15,667 nt of DNA from Chitinophagaceae bacterium (GTDB taxonomy: Bacteria; Bacteroidota; Bacteroidia; Chitinophagales; Chitinophagaceae). The DNA is taken from positions 25,367 through 41,033 of the forward strand of contig DPWF01000397.1 of the NCBI GenBank assembly GCA_003526435.1, read 5' to 3'. Positions within the stretch are counted from its first letter, which is position 1. The number at the start of each line of letters is the position of its first letter. This document shows positions 1 through 6,500 of the stretch, in pieces. A program made the position numbers and the translations under genes. The notes under the pieces were generated by a model, which was not told where the DNA came from, searched no databases, and saw nothing but the letters and a program-made list of their open reading frames with translations.

Positions 1-1014
1 CAGGCATCACAGGCAATTCATGATTTTAACGGAACAGGATTATCCATCCTGGAAATTGGTCACCGCACCACGCATTTTCAATCGGTAATAGATGAAGCAA
101 TTACTTCTGTAAAGCAACTGATGCAACTGGGCGATGACCATGATGTGCTTTTCCTGCATGGTGGTGCCACCACACAGTTTATGCAGGTGCCTATGAATTT
201 GTTGGAAGATAATGCTACAGCAGCTTATCATATAAATGGTATCTGGGGTAAAAAAGCAGCCACAGAAGCGGCATTGTTTGGTAAAGTGGCTGTTGTGGCA
301 GACAGTTCAGATAAAAACAACACCTATATACAAAAAACTTTTTCGATTCCGGAAAACACCAGCTACCTGCATATTACCAGCAACAATACAGTTGAGGGAA
401 CACAGTGGCATAATTTTCCGGAAACAACAGTACCGTTGGTAGCAGATATGAGTAGTGATATATTTTGCAGACCAGCAGACTATAATCGTTTTGCATTGAT
501 TTATGCAGGAGCACAAAAAAATATGGGAGCCGCAGGCGTAAACATGGTAGTAGTAAGAAAAGATGTGTTGGGAAAAGTGAAGCGCCAGTTACCATCTATC
601 ATGGATTACCAGAAACACATAGCTGCAGGCTCTTTAATGAATACGCCACCGGTTTTTGCCGTATATGTGAGTATGCTAACCCTTCGGTGGATGGTACAGG
701 AGGGAGGGCTTCCGGAAATGGGAAAAAGAAACAAGGCAAAAGCAGATTTATTATATCATACCATTGATAGTCTCCCTGTATTCAAACCTACTGTTGAAAA
801 AGAAGACCGAAGCCTGATGAATGCTGTTTTCTTCCTGACTGATCCATCACTTGAAACAGCTTTTCTGGATGAATGTAAAAAAGAGGGCATGGTTGGGGTG
901 AAAGGTTATCGTACGGTTGGAGGGATAAGGGTAAGTATGTACAATGCATTACCGCTAAGCAGTGTAGACGCTATCTGTTCGCTGATGAAGGACTTCGCCC
1001 GTCGTAAAGGCTGA
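1..1014 (+). CDS. serC: phosphoserine aminotransferase SerC, 5' end cut by window edge
   Basis: SerC is a PLP-dependent class V aminotransferase that converts 3-phosphohydroxypyruvate and glutamate to phosphoserine in serine synthesis. It also serves the analogous step of the pyridoxal phosphate pathway in some bacteria. The frame is open from base 1, giving 337 residues of a usual length near 355, so only about 15-20 N-terminal residues are missing because the window starts inside the gene. Family motifs seen in order: DFNGTGLSILEIGHRT near the start, FLHGGATTQF, NGIWGKKAATEA, ADMSSDIFCRP, and YAGAQKNMGAAG. The lysine of that last motif (codon 517-519) is the expected Schiff-base residue. 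The C-terminal domain continues normally to TGA at 1014. No frameshift is visible. The TetR gene begins 71 bases downstream. A DUF1015 gene, often a neighbour of serC/serA in related bacteria, lies on the far side of the inositol-lipid genes. Confidence 0.95.
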   Translation, partial: QASQAIHDFNGTGLSILEIGHRTTHFQSVIDEAITSVKQLMQLGDDHDVLFLHGGATTQFMQVPMNLLEDNATAAYHINGIWGKKAATEAALFGKVAVVADSSDKNNTYIQKTFSIPENTSYLHITSNNTVEGTQWHNFPETTVPLVADMSSDIFCRPADYNRFALIYAGAQKNMGAAGVNMVVVRKDVLGKVKRQLPSIMDYQKHIAAGSLMNTPPVFAVYVSMLTLRWMVQEGGLPEMGKRNKAKADLLYHTIDSLPVFKPTVEKEDRSLMNAVFFLTDPSLETAFLDECKKEGMVGVKGYRTVGGIRVSMYNALPLSSVDAICSLMKDFARRKG

Positions 1015-1052
1015 TTTTTTATAAGCGGTTACAACCGGATTTGAATTTTACC

Positions 1053-1060
1053 TACTTTTG
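1053..1060 (+). promoter_or_regulatory. putative Bacteroidota -7 promoter box for the TetR gene
   Basis: The sequence TACTTTTG matches the Bacteroidota housekeeping sigma -7 consensus TAnnTTTG exactly. It lies 26 bases before the chosen ATG of the TetR gene, which would place the transcript start near 1065-1068 and leave a leader of roughly 20 bases. No convincing -33 TTG box is visible at the usual spacing, so the call rests on the -7 box and on its overlap with the operator-like repeats that start at 1056. Confidence 0.45.
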
Positions 1061-1086
1061 GACCGAAAAACGATTTTGGTCGAAAA
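1056..1086 (+). promoter_or_regulatory. inverted/direct repeat operator, probable TetR autoregulatory site
   Basis: Two related near-palindromic units lie in tandem: TTTTGGACCGAAAA at 1056-1069 and TTTTGGTCGAAAA at 1074-1086. Between them GACCGAAA (1061-1068) and TTTTGGTC (1074-1081) also form an inverted repeat with one mismatch around a 5-base centre. The block overlaps the -7 box on the left and the first base of the ATG on the right, so a bound dimer pair would block transcription start. TetR-family proteins commonly repress their own gene from such sites. I did not see the motif again in front of INO1, so the direct target is probably the regulator's own promoter. Confidence 0.5.
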
Positions 1087-1682
1087 TGATATTGTCAGCA
1101 AAAGAAGAGATCGTAAAAGACGACATCCTCAGAGAGGCACAGAAATTATTTCAGCAGTTTGGACTGAAGAAAACCACCATGGAAGATATTGCCAGATCCA
1201 TGGGCAAGGGTAAGAGTACGCTGTATTATTACTATTGCAGTAAGGAAGAAATATTTGATGCCGTCATCAGCAAAGAGATGACAGAAGTATTTCATGATGC
1301 TAAGGAAGCTGCTGAAAAATCTGTTTCAGCGGAGGATAAGCTCCGGGCTTTTACCATTACCAAGGTGAAGGCACTCCAGAAAAAATCAAACCTATATAAA
1401 GTAGTTCGTGGTGAAATGCAGGAAAATATGCGTTGCATGAAACACCTGCATACTGAGTACGACCAGCAGGAAGTAAAGCTAGTAACGGATATCCTGAGTT
1501 TTGGTATTAAAAATGGTGAATTCAATCCCGCAATTAAAAAAGAACTGGATATTATGCCGTTAATCATTGTGAGTTCCCTGCGTGGACTCGAGCAGGATCT
1601 GTTTGCAGGCAATAAATACCCCAAGCTGGAAACAAGGATTGATTTTGTGATCAGTATTATGGTGAAAGGATTAAAAAAATAA
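1086..1682 (+). CDS. TetR/AcrR family transcriptional regulator
   Basis: The predicted protein has 198 residues. The N-terminal DNA-binding domain is clear: residues about 12-60 give the three-helix TetR fold, with LFQQFGLKKTTMEDIA followed by RSMGKGKSTLYYYYCSKEEI. The second stretch includes the recognition helix and the family's typical LYYYF/Y-like sequence. The rest is an all-helical ligand-binding and dimerisation domain that is not conserved enough to name an effector. The frame is open to a TTG at 1041, but ATG 1086 is preferred: it gives the normal TetR length and lies just downstream of the -7 box and operator repeats, which would otherwise be inside the coding region. The gene sits between serC and INO1, in the same direction as both. 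Control of the inositol-lipid genes is possible, and a lipid or fatty-acyl ligand would fit, but neither is shown by the sequence. Confidence 0.88.
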   Translation: MILSAKEEIVKDDILREAQKLFQQFGLKKTTMEDIARSMGKGKSTLYYYYCSKEEIFDAVISKEMTEVFHDAKEAAEKSVSAEDKLRAFTITKVKALQKKSNLYKVVRGEMQENMRCMKHLHTEYDQQEVKLVTDILSFGIKNGEFNPAIKKELDIMPLIIVSSLRGLEQDLFAGNKYPKLETRIDFVISIMVKGLKK

Positions 1683-1697
1683 AAAACAGTTTCAATC

Positions 1698-1716
1698 GTC
1701 CCGTCTTAGACGGGAC
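1698..1716. repeat. perfect 9-bp palindrome between TetR and INO1 genes
   Basis: GTCCCGTCT and AGACGGGAC flank a single central T, giving a perfect GC-rich 9-bp inverted repeat. Two further outer pairs match on each side (1695-1696 with 1718-1719) after one mismatch. As RNA it could form a 7- to 8-bp stem with a 3- to 5-base loop, enough to slow or stop polymerase. It is not followed by a T-run, so it is not a classic intrinsic terminator. It could be a U-tract-poor terminator for the TetR gene, an operator for the downstream genes, or a copy of a dispersed palindromic element. Confidence 0.6.
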
Positions 1717-1746
1717 AATCATTTAATAATTGAGAAAAACAACTAC

Positions 1747-3072
1747 ATGAAAGAACAAATACAGCCTGCCAATGGTAAACTGGGTATACTGCTTCCCGGA
1801 CTGGGAGCGGTAGCCACCACAGTAATTGCAGGTGTGGCGGCGGTGAACAAAGGACTGGCACAACCTATTGGAGCATTAACACAAATGGGTAATATCCGCC
1901 TCGGTAAAAGAACTGAGAACAGGTACCCCCTCATTAAAGATTTTGTACCGCTGGCTCCATTGAGCAATGTGGTATTTGGCGGATGGGATGTGTATGCTGA
2001 TAATGTATATGAAGCAGCCATGAATGCCAAAGTGCTTGAACCGGCTTTATTAAATACCATCAAACCTGAACTGGAAGCCATCAAGCCCATGAAAGCAGTG
2101 TTTGATAAATCGTACGTGAAAAATCTGGATGGCACACATATTAAATCGGCAACCAGCAAATGGGATCTCGCAAATGAAGTGATCAGTGATATCGAAAATT
2201 TTAAAAAAACCAATGGCTGCGATCGTGTAGTAATGGTATGGTGTGGATCAACAGAAAAATATATTGAACCTTCTGCCGTGCATGAAACCATCGCATCGTT
2301 TGAAGAAGGGTTAAAAAAGAATGACCCTGCTATTTCGCCCAGTATGATCTATGCATACGCAGCCATTAAGATAGGGGTACCTTATGCCAATGGTGCACCC
2401 AACCTTACCTGTGATATTCCTGCATTGATTGAACTATCGAAACAAACAGGTACGCCCATCGGTGGGAAAGATTTCAAAACAGGTCAAACCCTGATGAAAA
2501 CCATACTGGCTCCGGGTTTGCACGCACGTGCATTGGGTATACGTGGCTGGTTCTCTACCAATATTTTAGGTAACAGAGATGGATTGGTACTGGATGATCC
2601 GGATAATTTTAAAACTAAAGAAGTTTCCAAATTAAGTGTACTTGAAGACATCCTGCAGCCGGAAATTAATCCTGAGCTGTATGGTGATCTGTATCATAAA
2701 GTACGTATCAACTATTATCCTCCCCATGGTGATAATAAAGAGAGCTGGGACAATATCGACATCTTTGGATGGTTAGGTTATCCGATGCAGATCAAGATAA
2801 ACTTCCTTTGTCGTGATTCTATTCTTGCGGCACCGATTGTACTTGATCTGGCCATCTTTATGGATCTGGCTAAACGCGCAAACATGAGTGGTATACAGGA
2901 ATGGTTGTCATTCTATTTCAAATCGCCACAAACAGCGCCGGGTCTGAGACCGGAACATGATATTTTCAAACAACTCATCAAGTTGCAGAATACACTGCGG
3001 CATATGATGGGTGAGGATCTGATTACGCACCTGGGTCTTGATTATTACCAGGATCTGGTGGAAGCGTTATGA
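1747..3072 (+). CDS. ino1: myo-inositol-1(3)-phosphate synthase
   Basis: This 441-residue protein is the NAD-dependent cyclase that turns glucose-6-phosphate into inositol-3-phosphate, the first committed step to inositol lipids. Visible motifs: the Rossmann loop LLPGLGAVATTVIAG at 15-29, NGAPNLTCDIPAL at 215-227, GKDFKTGQTLMKT at 240-252, NILGNRDG at 272-279, KEVSKLSVLEDIL at 291-303, PPHGDNKESWDN at 325-336, and CRDSILAAPIVLDL at 355-368. These line up block by block with the catalytic region of the yeast enzyme as I remember it, including the lysines of the GxDxKxGQT, KExSK and GDxK motifs. The length is well above that of the short actinobacterial form. ATG 1747 follows a purine-rich AGAAAAACAACTAC leader. 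Its stop overlaps the start of the PgpA-family gene, so the two are translationally coupled. No own promoter is evident, so it may be read from the TetR side. Confidence 0.95.
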   Translation: MKEQIQPANGKLGILLPGLGAVATTVIAGVAAVNKGLAQPIGALTQMGNIRLGKRTENRYPLIKDFVPLAPLSNVVFGGWDVYADNVYEAAMNAKVLEPALLNTIKPELEAIKPMKAVFDKSYVKNLDGTHIKSATSKWDLANEVISDIENFKKTNGCDRVVMVWCGSTEKYIEPSAVHETIASFEEGLKKNDPAISPSMIYAYAAIKIGVPYANGAPNLTCDIPALIELSKQTGTPIGGKDFKTGQTLMKTILAPGLHARALGIRGWFSTNILGNRDGLVLDDPDNFKTKEVSKLSVLEDILQPEINPELYGDLYHKVRINYYPPHGDNKESWDNIDIFGWLGYPMQIKINFLCRDSILAAPIVLDLAIFMDLAKRANMSGIQEWLSFYFKSPQTAPGLRPEHDIFKQLIKLQNTLRHMMGEDLITHLGLDYYQDLVEAL

Positions 3073-3521
3073 TGACTGTTCAGAAAATAATTGCCAGTTG
3101 TTTGCGCATTGGCTATATAAAAGGGGGCGGAACAATAGCCGCGGCTATTGTTTGTGTGCCATGGTATTTAACCTGGAAAACAGGGTCGCATGAATGGTTG
3201 ACGCTCGCAATAACTGCTGCTGTTACTGCGTTGGGTATATGGACTGCGAAAGGAGTAGAGAAAGATTGGGGAAAAGACAGCAGCAGGGTTGTAATAGATG
3301 AAGCAGCAGGCATGATGATCAGCCTGCTCTTTGTACCGGTTACAATACCTTATGTGATAACTGGTTTTGTATTGTTTCGATTACTGGATATTACCAAACC
3401 TCTGTTGATCAGGAAAACAGAATCGCTTCCCGGTGGATGGGGAGTGATGATGGATGATATATTGGCCGGGGTATATACCAATTTGCTGTTACACACAATT
3501 ATGTGGTTAAATGTTTTTTGA
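3069..3521 (+). CDS. PgpA-family lipid phosphatase, probable phosphatidylinositol-phosphate phosphatase
   Basis: The 150-residue membrane protein carries the phosphatidylglycerophosphatase A signature: GYIKGGGT at 15-22, RVVIDEAAGMMISL at 73-86 with the acidic pair D77/E78, FRLLDITKP at 103-111, and GGWGVMMDDILAG at 122-134 with D129/D130. These acidic groups bind the metal for phosphomonoester hydrolysis. The length is normal for the family, with about four hydrophobic segments. It starts with ATGATG, overlapping the INO1 stop in an ATGA arrangement, and ends three bases before the GtrA-like gene. Family members classically make phosphatidylglycerol from its phosphate. Sitting between an inositol-phosphate synthase and a CDP-alcohol phosphatidyltransferase, this copy more probably dephosphorylates phosphatidylinositol phosphate. 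That substrate assignment is inference from context. A housekeeping PgpA elsewhere in the genome would support it. Confidence 0.88.
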   Translation: MMTVQKIIASCLRIGYIKGGGTIAAAIVCVPWYLTWKTGSHEWLTLAITAAVTALGIWTAKGVEKDWGKDSSRVVIDEAAGMMISLLFVPVTIPYVITGFVLFRLLDITKPLLIRKTESLPGGWGVMMDDILAGVYTNLLLHTIMWLNVF

Positions 3522-3524
3522 CCG

Positions 3525-3896
3525 ATGGTTACTTTTGTAAAAGCACAGGCTGCATCATTAGCGGCTACCATTGTTGACTTTGCCGTCTTTATTGTATTGA
3601 CGGAAGTATTCAATTGTTGGTACCTCGCAGCCAGTATTACAGGAACCATCTCGGGAGGTGTTACCAACTTTTTACTCGGAAGAGTATGGGTATTCGATGC
3701 AACCAACGGAAAAATGCCCAGACAGGCATTCAAATACCTGTTGGTATGGATTGGTAACCTGTTGCTGGTATCCGGAGGTGTATTTGTAGTGAAAGAATAT
3801 GTTGGACTTACCCCCCTTGTGTCGAAAATCATCGTATCTCTTATTGTAGGATTTACCTACAATTACCTGTTGCAAAAAAAATTCGTGTTCAAATAA
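3525..3896 (+). CDS. GtrA-like small membrane protein
   Basis: The 123-residue protein is almost entirely hydrophobic, with four predicted membrane segments at about 10-28, 33-52, 70-92 and 97-115. It has the GtrA family hallmarks: a variable first helix with AxxxDFxVF at 14-22, GGVTNFLLGRVWVF at 44-57, and a C-terminal YNYLLQKKFVF at 112-122. GtrA proteins are thought to flip or help flip polyprenyl-linked sugars or lipids across the inner membrane, with genes usually next to a glycosyltransferase. No glycosyltransferase is present here. The neighbours instead make inositol lipids, so translocation of an inositol phospholipid or of a headgroup carrier is a reasonable but untested idea. The gene is three bases downstream of the phosphatase gene and nine bases before the outer-membrane protein gene. 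Confidence 0.85.
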   Translation: MVTFVKAQAASLAATIVDFAVFIVLTEVFNCWYLAASITGTISGGVTNFLLGRVWVFDATNGKMPRQAFKYLLVWIGNLLLVSGGVFVVKEYVGLTPLVSKIIVSLIVGFTYNYLLQKKFVFK

Positions 3897-3905
3897 TAAC
3901 AAAAA

Positions 3906-6467
3906 ATGAAAAGTAAAAGAGCTGTTGTAAGGTGGGGGTTGATAGGAATATTTATCCTTTTAGGCTTTATACAGGGCATGGCACAAACTGTGATTAAAGG
4001 AACGGTTGTGGATGCGGTAAGTAAAACACCTTTACAATATGTAAGCGTTGTATTTAAGGGAGGACGTGGTACCGTTACAGATAGTCTCGGACAATTTACA
4101 TTACGTTCAACCGGAAGCATCAATATTATTGTAGCTTCTTATGTAGGTTACCTGAATGTGCAGAAAACTATTGTTCCCGGTAAAGAACAGACCATTGATA
4201 TTGAACTGGAAACAGATCCTAAAGCAATGAATAATGTTACGGTATCCACTAATAAACGTGCGAAATACCGTAACAAAAACAATCCGGCTGTAGACCTTAT
4301 CAGAAGGGTAATAGATAATAAACCGCTGAACCGTCCGGAAAAATATGACTATGTAGAGTACGATCAGTATGAAAAGCTGGAAGTATCATTGAGTAGTGTG
4401 CCGGAAAAACTGGCCAATAACAGGATGCTGCGTAAATACCAGTTCTTGTTTGAGAACAGAGATACCACCAAACTCAAAGGGAAAACTTTATTACCTGTTT
4501 ACCTGGAAGAAAAACTTACTCAGAAATATTATCGTAAAAGACCGGAGAAAACAAAATCGATTGTACGCGGAGAAAAACGTGTAAACTACGGTGAGTATAT
4601 CGATAACGATGGGGTGAGTCAATACCTGAACAGGCTGATCATGGATGTAGATATCTATGATGATAATATTCCCCTGTTTACTTACCAGTTCCTGAGTCCG
4701 ATTGCAGACCTCGCACCAACTTTTTATATGTTTTATATCCGCGATACCATAACGGATGAAACAGGTAAAAAGCTGATTAAAATGTATTTCACACCAAGAA
4801 ATACAAATGACCTTTTGTTCAGGGGTAATATGTATATCACACTCGATGGTAACTATGCTGTTCAGAAACTTGATATGTTCCTGAGCAAAAACGTAAACCT
4901 CAATTTTGTTCGTGAACTGCATATTGATCTCGACTTTGAACAAAACCCCGATGGCCGTTATCATTTAAGCAAGAGTAATGTAATGGCAGAAGCTGCTGCC
5001 ACCAAAGGTGCCAGCGGAGGTTTTTTTGGTGAACGAACAGTGTCATTCAAAAACTACCGGATCAATGAAGCGAGACCCGATACTACATATGATGGTCCTG
5101 CATTGGTAAAGCAGAGTGATAAAGTTGATAAACTGCCCGACAGTTTCTGGCAACAGAACAGGCATGATACTTTAAGCGGAACAGAATCAAAAATCTATTC
5201 CAATATCGATAGCCTTGAAAAAATGCCATCGTTCAGAAGAACAATGGCGATAGCAATGTTCCTGTTTTCAGGGTACACATCAGTAGGTGGCGGATGGCTT
5301 GAAGTAGGACCAGCAGCAGCTTTTTACGGATTTAATCCGATAGAAGGATTTAAACTTCGTTTGGGTGGAAGAACAACACCAAAACTCAGTAAGCGGATCT
5401 ATTTTGAAGGTTATGGTGCGTATGGTTTTAAAGACGAGAATTTTAAATATTTTCTGGGAACCACTTATTCATTAAATAATAAATCGATTTATACCTTCCC
5501 GCTGAAATATATCCGGGCCAGTTATCAGCACGATACAAAAATTCCCGGTCAGGAATTACAGTTTGTACAGGAAGATAATTTCTTCCTTTCATTTAAAAGA
5601 GGAAACAACGATAAATGGATTTATAACGACATCTTCAAATTTGAATATGTTCATGAATTGCAAAACAGGTTATCCTACACTTTAGGGTATCGTAACTGGA
5701 GGCATACACCTGCAGGTTCTATTGTGTACAATAAAGTGGTGAATGGGAATGTTGTAAATATTCCCTCCATTAATACCTCTGAATTTTCTGCCCAGTTACG
5801 TTGGGCACCCAAAGAACAGTTTTACCAGGGTAAAGTATTCAGGATACCCATCATCAATAAATATCCCATTTTCACACTGCGCTTTACTGCCGGCGTAAAA
5901 GGATTATTTAAAAGCGAATACAATTACCAGAACATCAACCTGAGAGTAGAAAAAAGAGTATTTATGTCGCAACTGGGTTATAGCGATATGGTAGTGGAAG
6001 GCGGTTATACATTCGGCTCAGCACCATACCAGTTGTTAACGGTGCATCGTGCCAACCAGACTTATGCTTATCAGCTAAACTCTTATAACCTGATGAACTT
6101 TCAGGAATTTGTGAGCGATCATTATGCAACATTATTGGTTGATCATCATTTCAATGGACTCATCTTTAACCGCATTCCGTTATTGCGGAAATTGAAATTG
6201 CGTGAGTTGTTGAGTATGAAAATTATTTATGGTGGCATACGCGATCAGAACAATCCGGATAAAAATCCAGACCTGATCAAGTTTCCAACCACATTAGGAG
6301 TACCTACTACCTTCTCACTGAGTAAAAAACCATATATCGAAGGAAGTGTAGGTGTTGGAAATATTTTCAAACTGTTCCGGGTTGACCTTATACGCAGGTT
6401 TAATTATAAAGAAAACCCAAATATCAGTACCTGGGGTGTGAGAGCACGTTTTAAATTTGATTTCTGA
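3906..6467 (+). CDS. outer-membrane barrel protein with CarboxypepD_reg-like and DUF5686 regions
   Basis: The 853-residue protein begins with a signal peptide (positive MKSKR, hydrophobic 9-23, probable cleavage after GMA at 24-26). A carboxypeptidase-regulatory-like beta-sandwich follows at about 28-110, with IKGTVVDAVSKTPLQYVSV and GRGTVTDSLGQFTL, as found at the front of many Bacteroidota outer-membrane proteins. From about 115 to the end it matches the DUF5686 pattern as I recall it, with NPAVDLIRRVIDNKPLNRPE at 125-144, then many alternating beta strands. It ends in an aromatic residue (RARFKFDF), the usual signal for barrel insertion. No TonB-dependent receptor plug domain was recognised. 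Function is unknown. It is nine bases downstream of the GtrA-like gene and 33 bases before the phosphatidyltransferase, so it appears to be part of the same transcript. Its position inside a lipid-synthesis cluster hints at a role in lipid placement or modification at the outer membrane. Confidence 0.82.
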   Translation: MKSKRAVVRWGLIGIFILLGFIQGMAQTVIKGTVVDAVSKTPLQYVSVVFKGGRGTVTDSLGQFTLRSTGSINIIVASYVGYLNVQKTIVPGKEQTIDIELETDPKAMNNVTVSTNKRAKYRNKNNPAVDLIRRVIDNKPLNRPEKYDYVEYDQYEKLEVSLSSVPEKLANNRMLRKYQFLFENRDTTKLKGKTLLPVYLEEKLTQKYYRKRPEKTKSIVRGEKRVNYGEYIDNDGVSQYLNRLIMDVDIYDDNIPLFTYQFLSPIADLAPTFYMFYIRDTITDETGKKLIKMYFTPRNTNDLLFRGNMYITLDGNYAVQKLDMFLSKNVNLNFVRELHIDLDFEQNPDGRYHLSKSNVMAEAAATKGASGGFFGERTVSFKNYRINEARPDTTYDGPALVKQSDKVDKLPDSFWQQNRHDTLSGTESKIYSNIDSLEKMPSFRRTMAIAMFLFSGYTSVGGGWLEVGPAAAFYGFNPIEGFKLRLGGRTTPKLSKRIYFEGYGAYGFKDENFKYFLGTTYSLNNKSIYTFPLKYIRASYQHDTKIPGQELQFVQEDNFFLSFKRGNNDKWIYNDIFKFEYVHELQNRLSYTLGYRNWRHTPAGSIVYNKVVNGNVVNIPSINTSEFSAQLRWAPKEQFYQGKVFRIPIINKYPIFTLRFTAGVKGLFKSEYNYQNINLRVEKRVFMSQLGYSDMVVEGGYTFGSAPYQLLTVHRANQTYAYQLNSYNLMNFQEFVSDHYATLLVDHHFNGLIFNRIPLLRKLKLRELLSMKIIYGGIRDQNNPDKNPDLIKFPTTLGVPTTFSLSKKPYIEGSVGVGNIFKLFRVDLIRRFNYKENPNISTWGVRARFKFDF

Positions 6468-6500
6468 TTTAGTAGTTAATTTGTATCATAGAATAAATGC

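Noticed and set aside
1026..1037. Palindrome CGGTT-AC-AACCG after serC, next to a T-run.
   Set aside because: The central loop of two bases is too short for a stable RNA hairpin, and the T-run precedes the palindrome on the + strand. It is too short to call as an operator alone.
1041..1085. TTG-initiated N-terminal extension of the TetR protein.
   Set aside because: It would translate the -7 box and operator repeats and give an N-terminus unlike TetR proteins. ATG 1086 fits better.
3350..3832. A 160-codon minus-strand frame spanning the PgpA-family and GtrA-like genes.
   Set aside because: The + strand genes here have clear family motifs and tight operon spacing. The antisense product is low in recognisable structure.
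4491..4964. A 157-codon open frame on the minus strand inside the barrel gene, and similar minus-strand frames elsewhere.
   Set aside because: They are antisense to well-supported genes, have no recognisable motifs and have no start or promoter context. They read as shadow frames.
6476..6483. TTAATTTG before the phosphatidyltransferase gene as a possible internal -7 promoter box.
   Set aside because: It misses the conserved A at the second position, and the nearest TTTG upstream is only 16 bases away, too short for a normal spacer. The 33-base gap is consistent with simple read-through.
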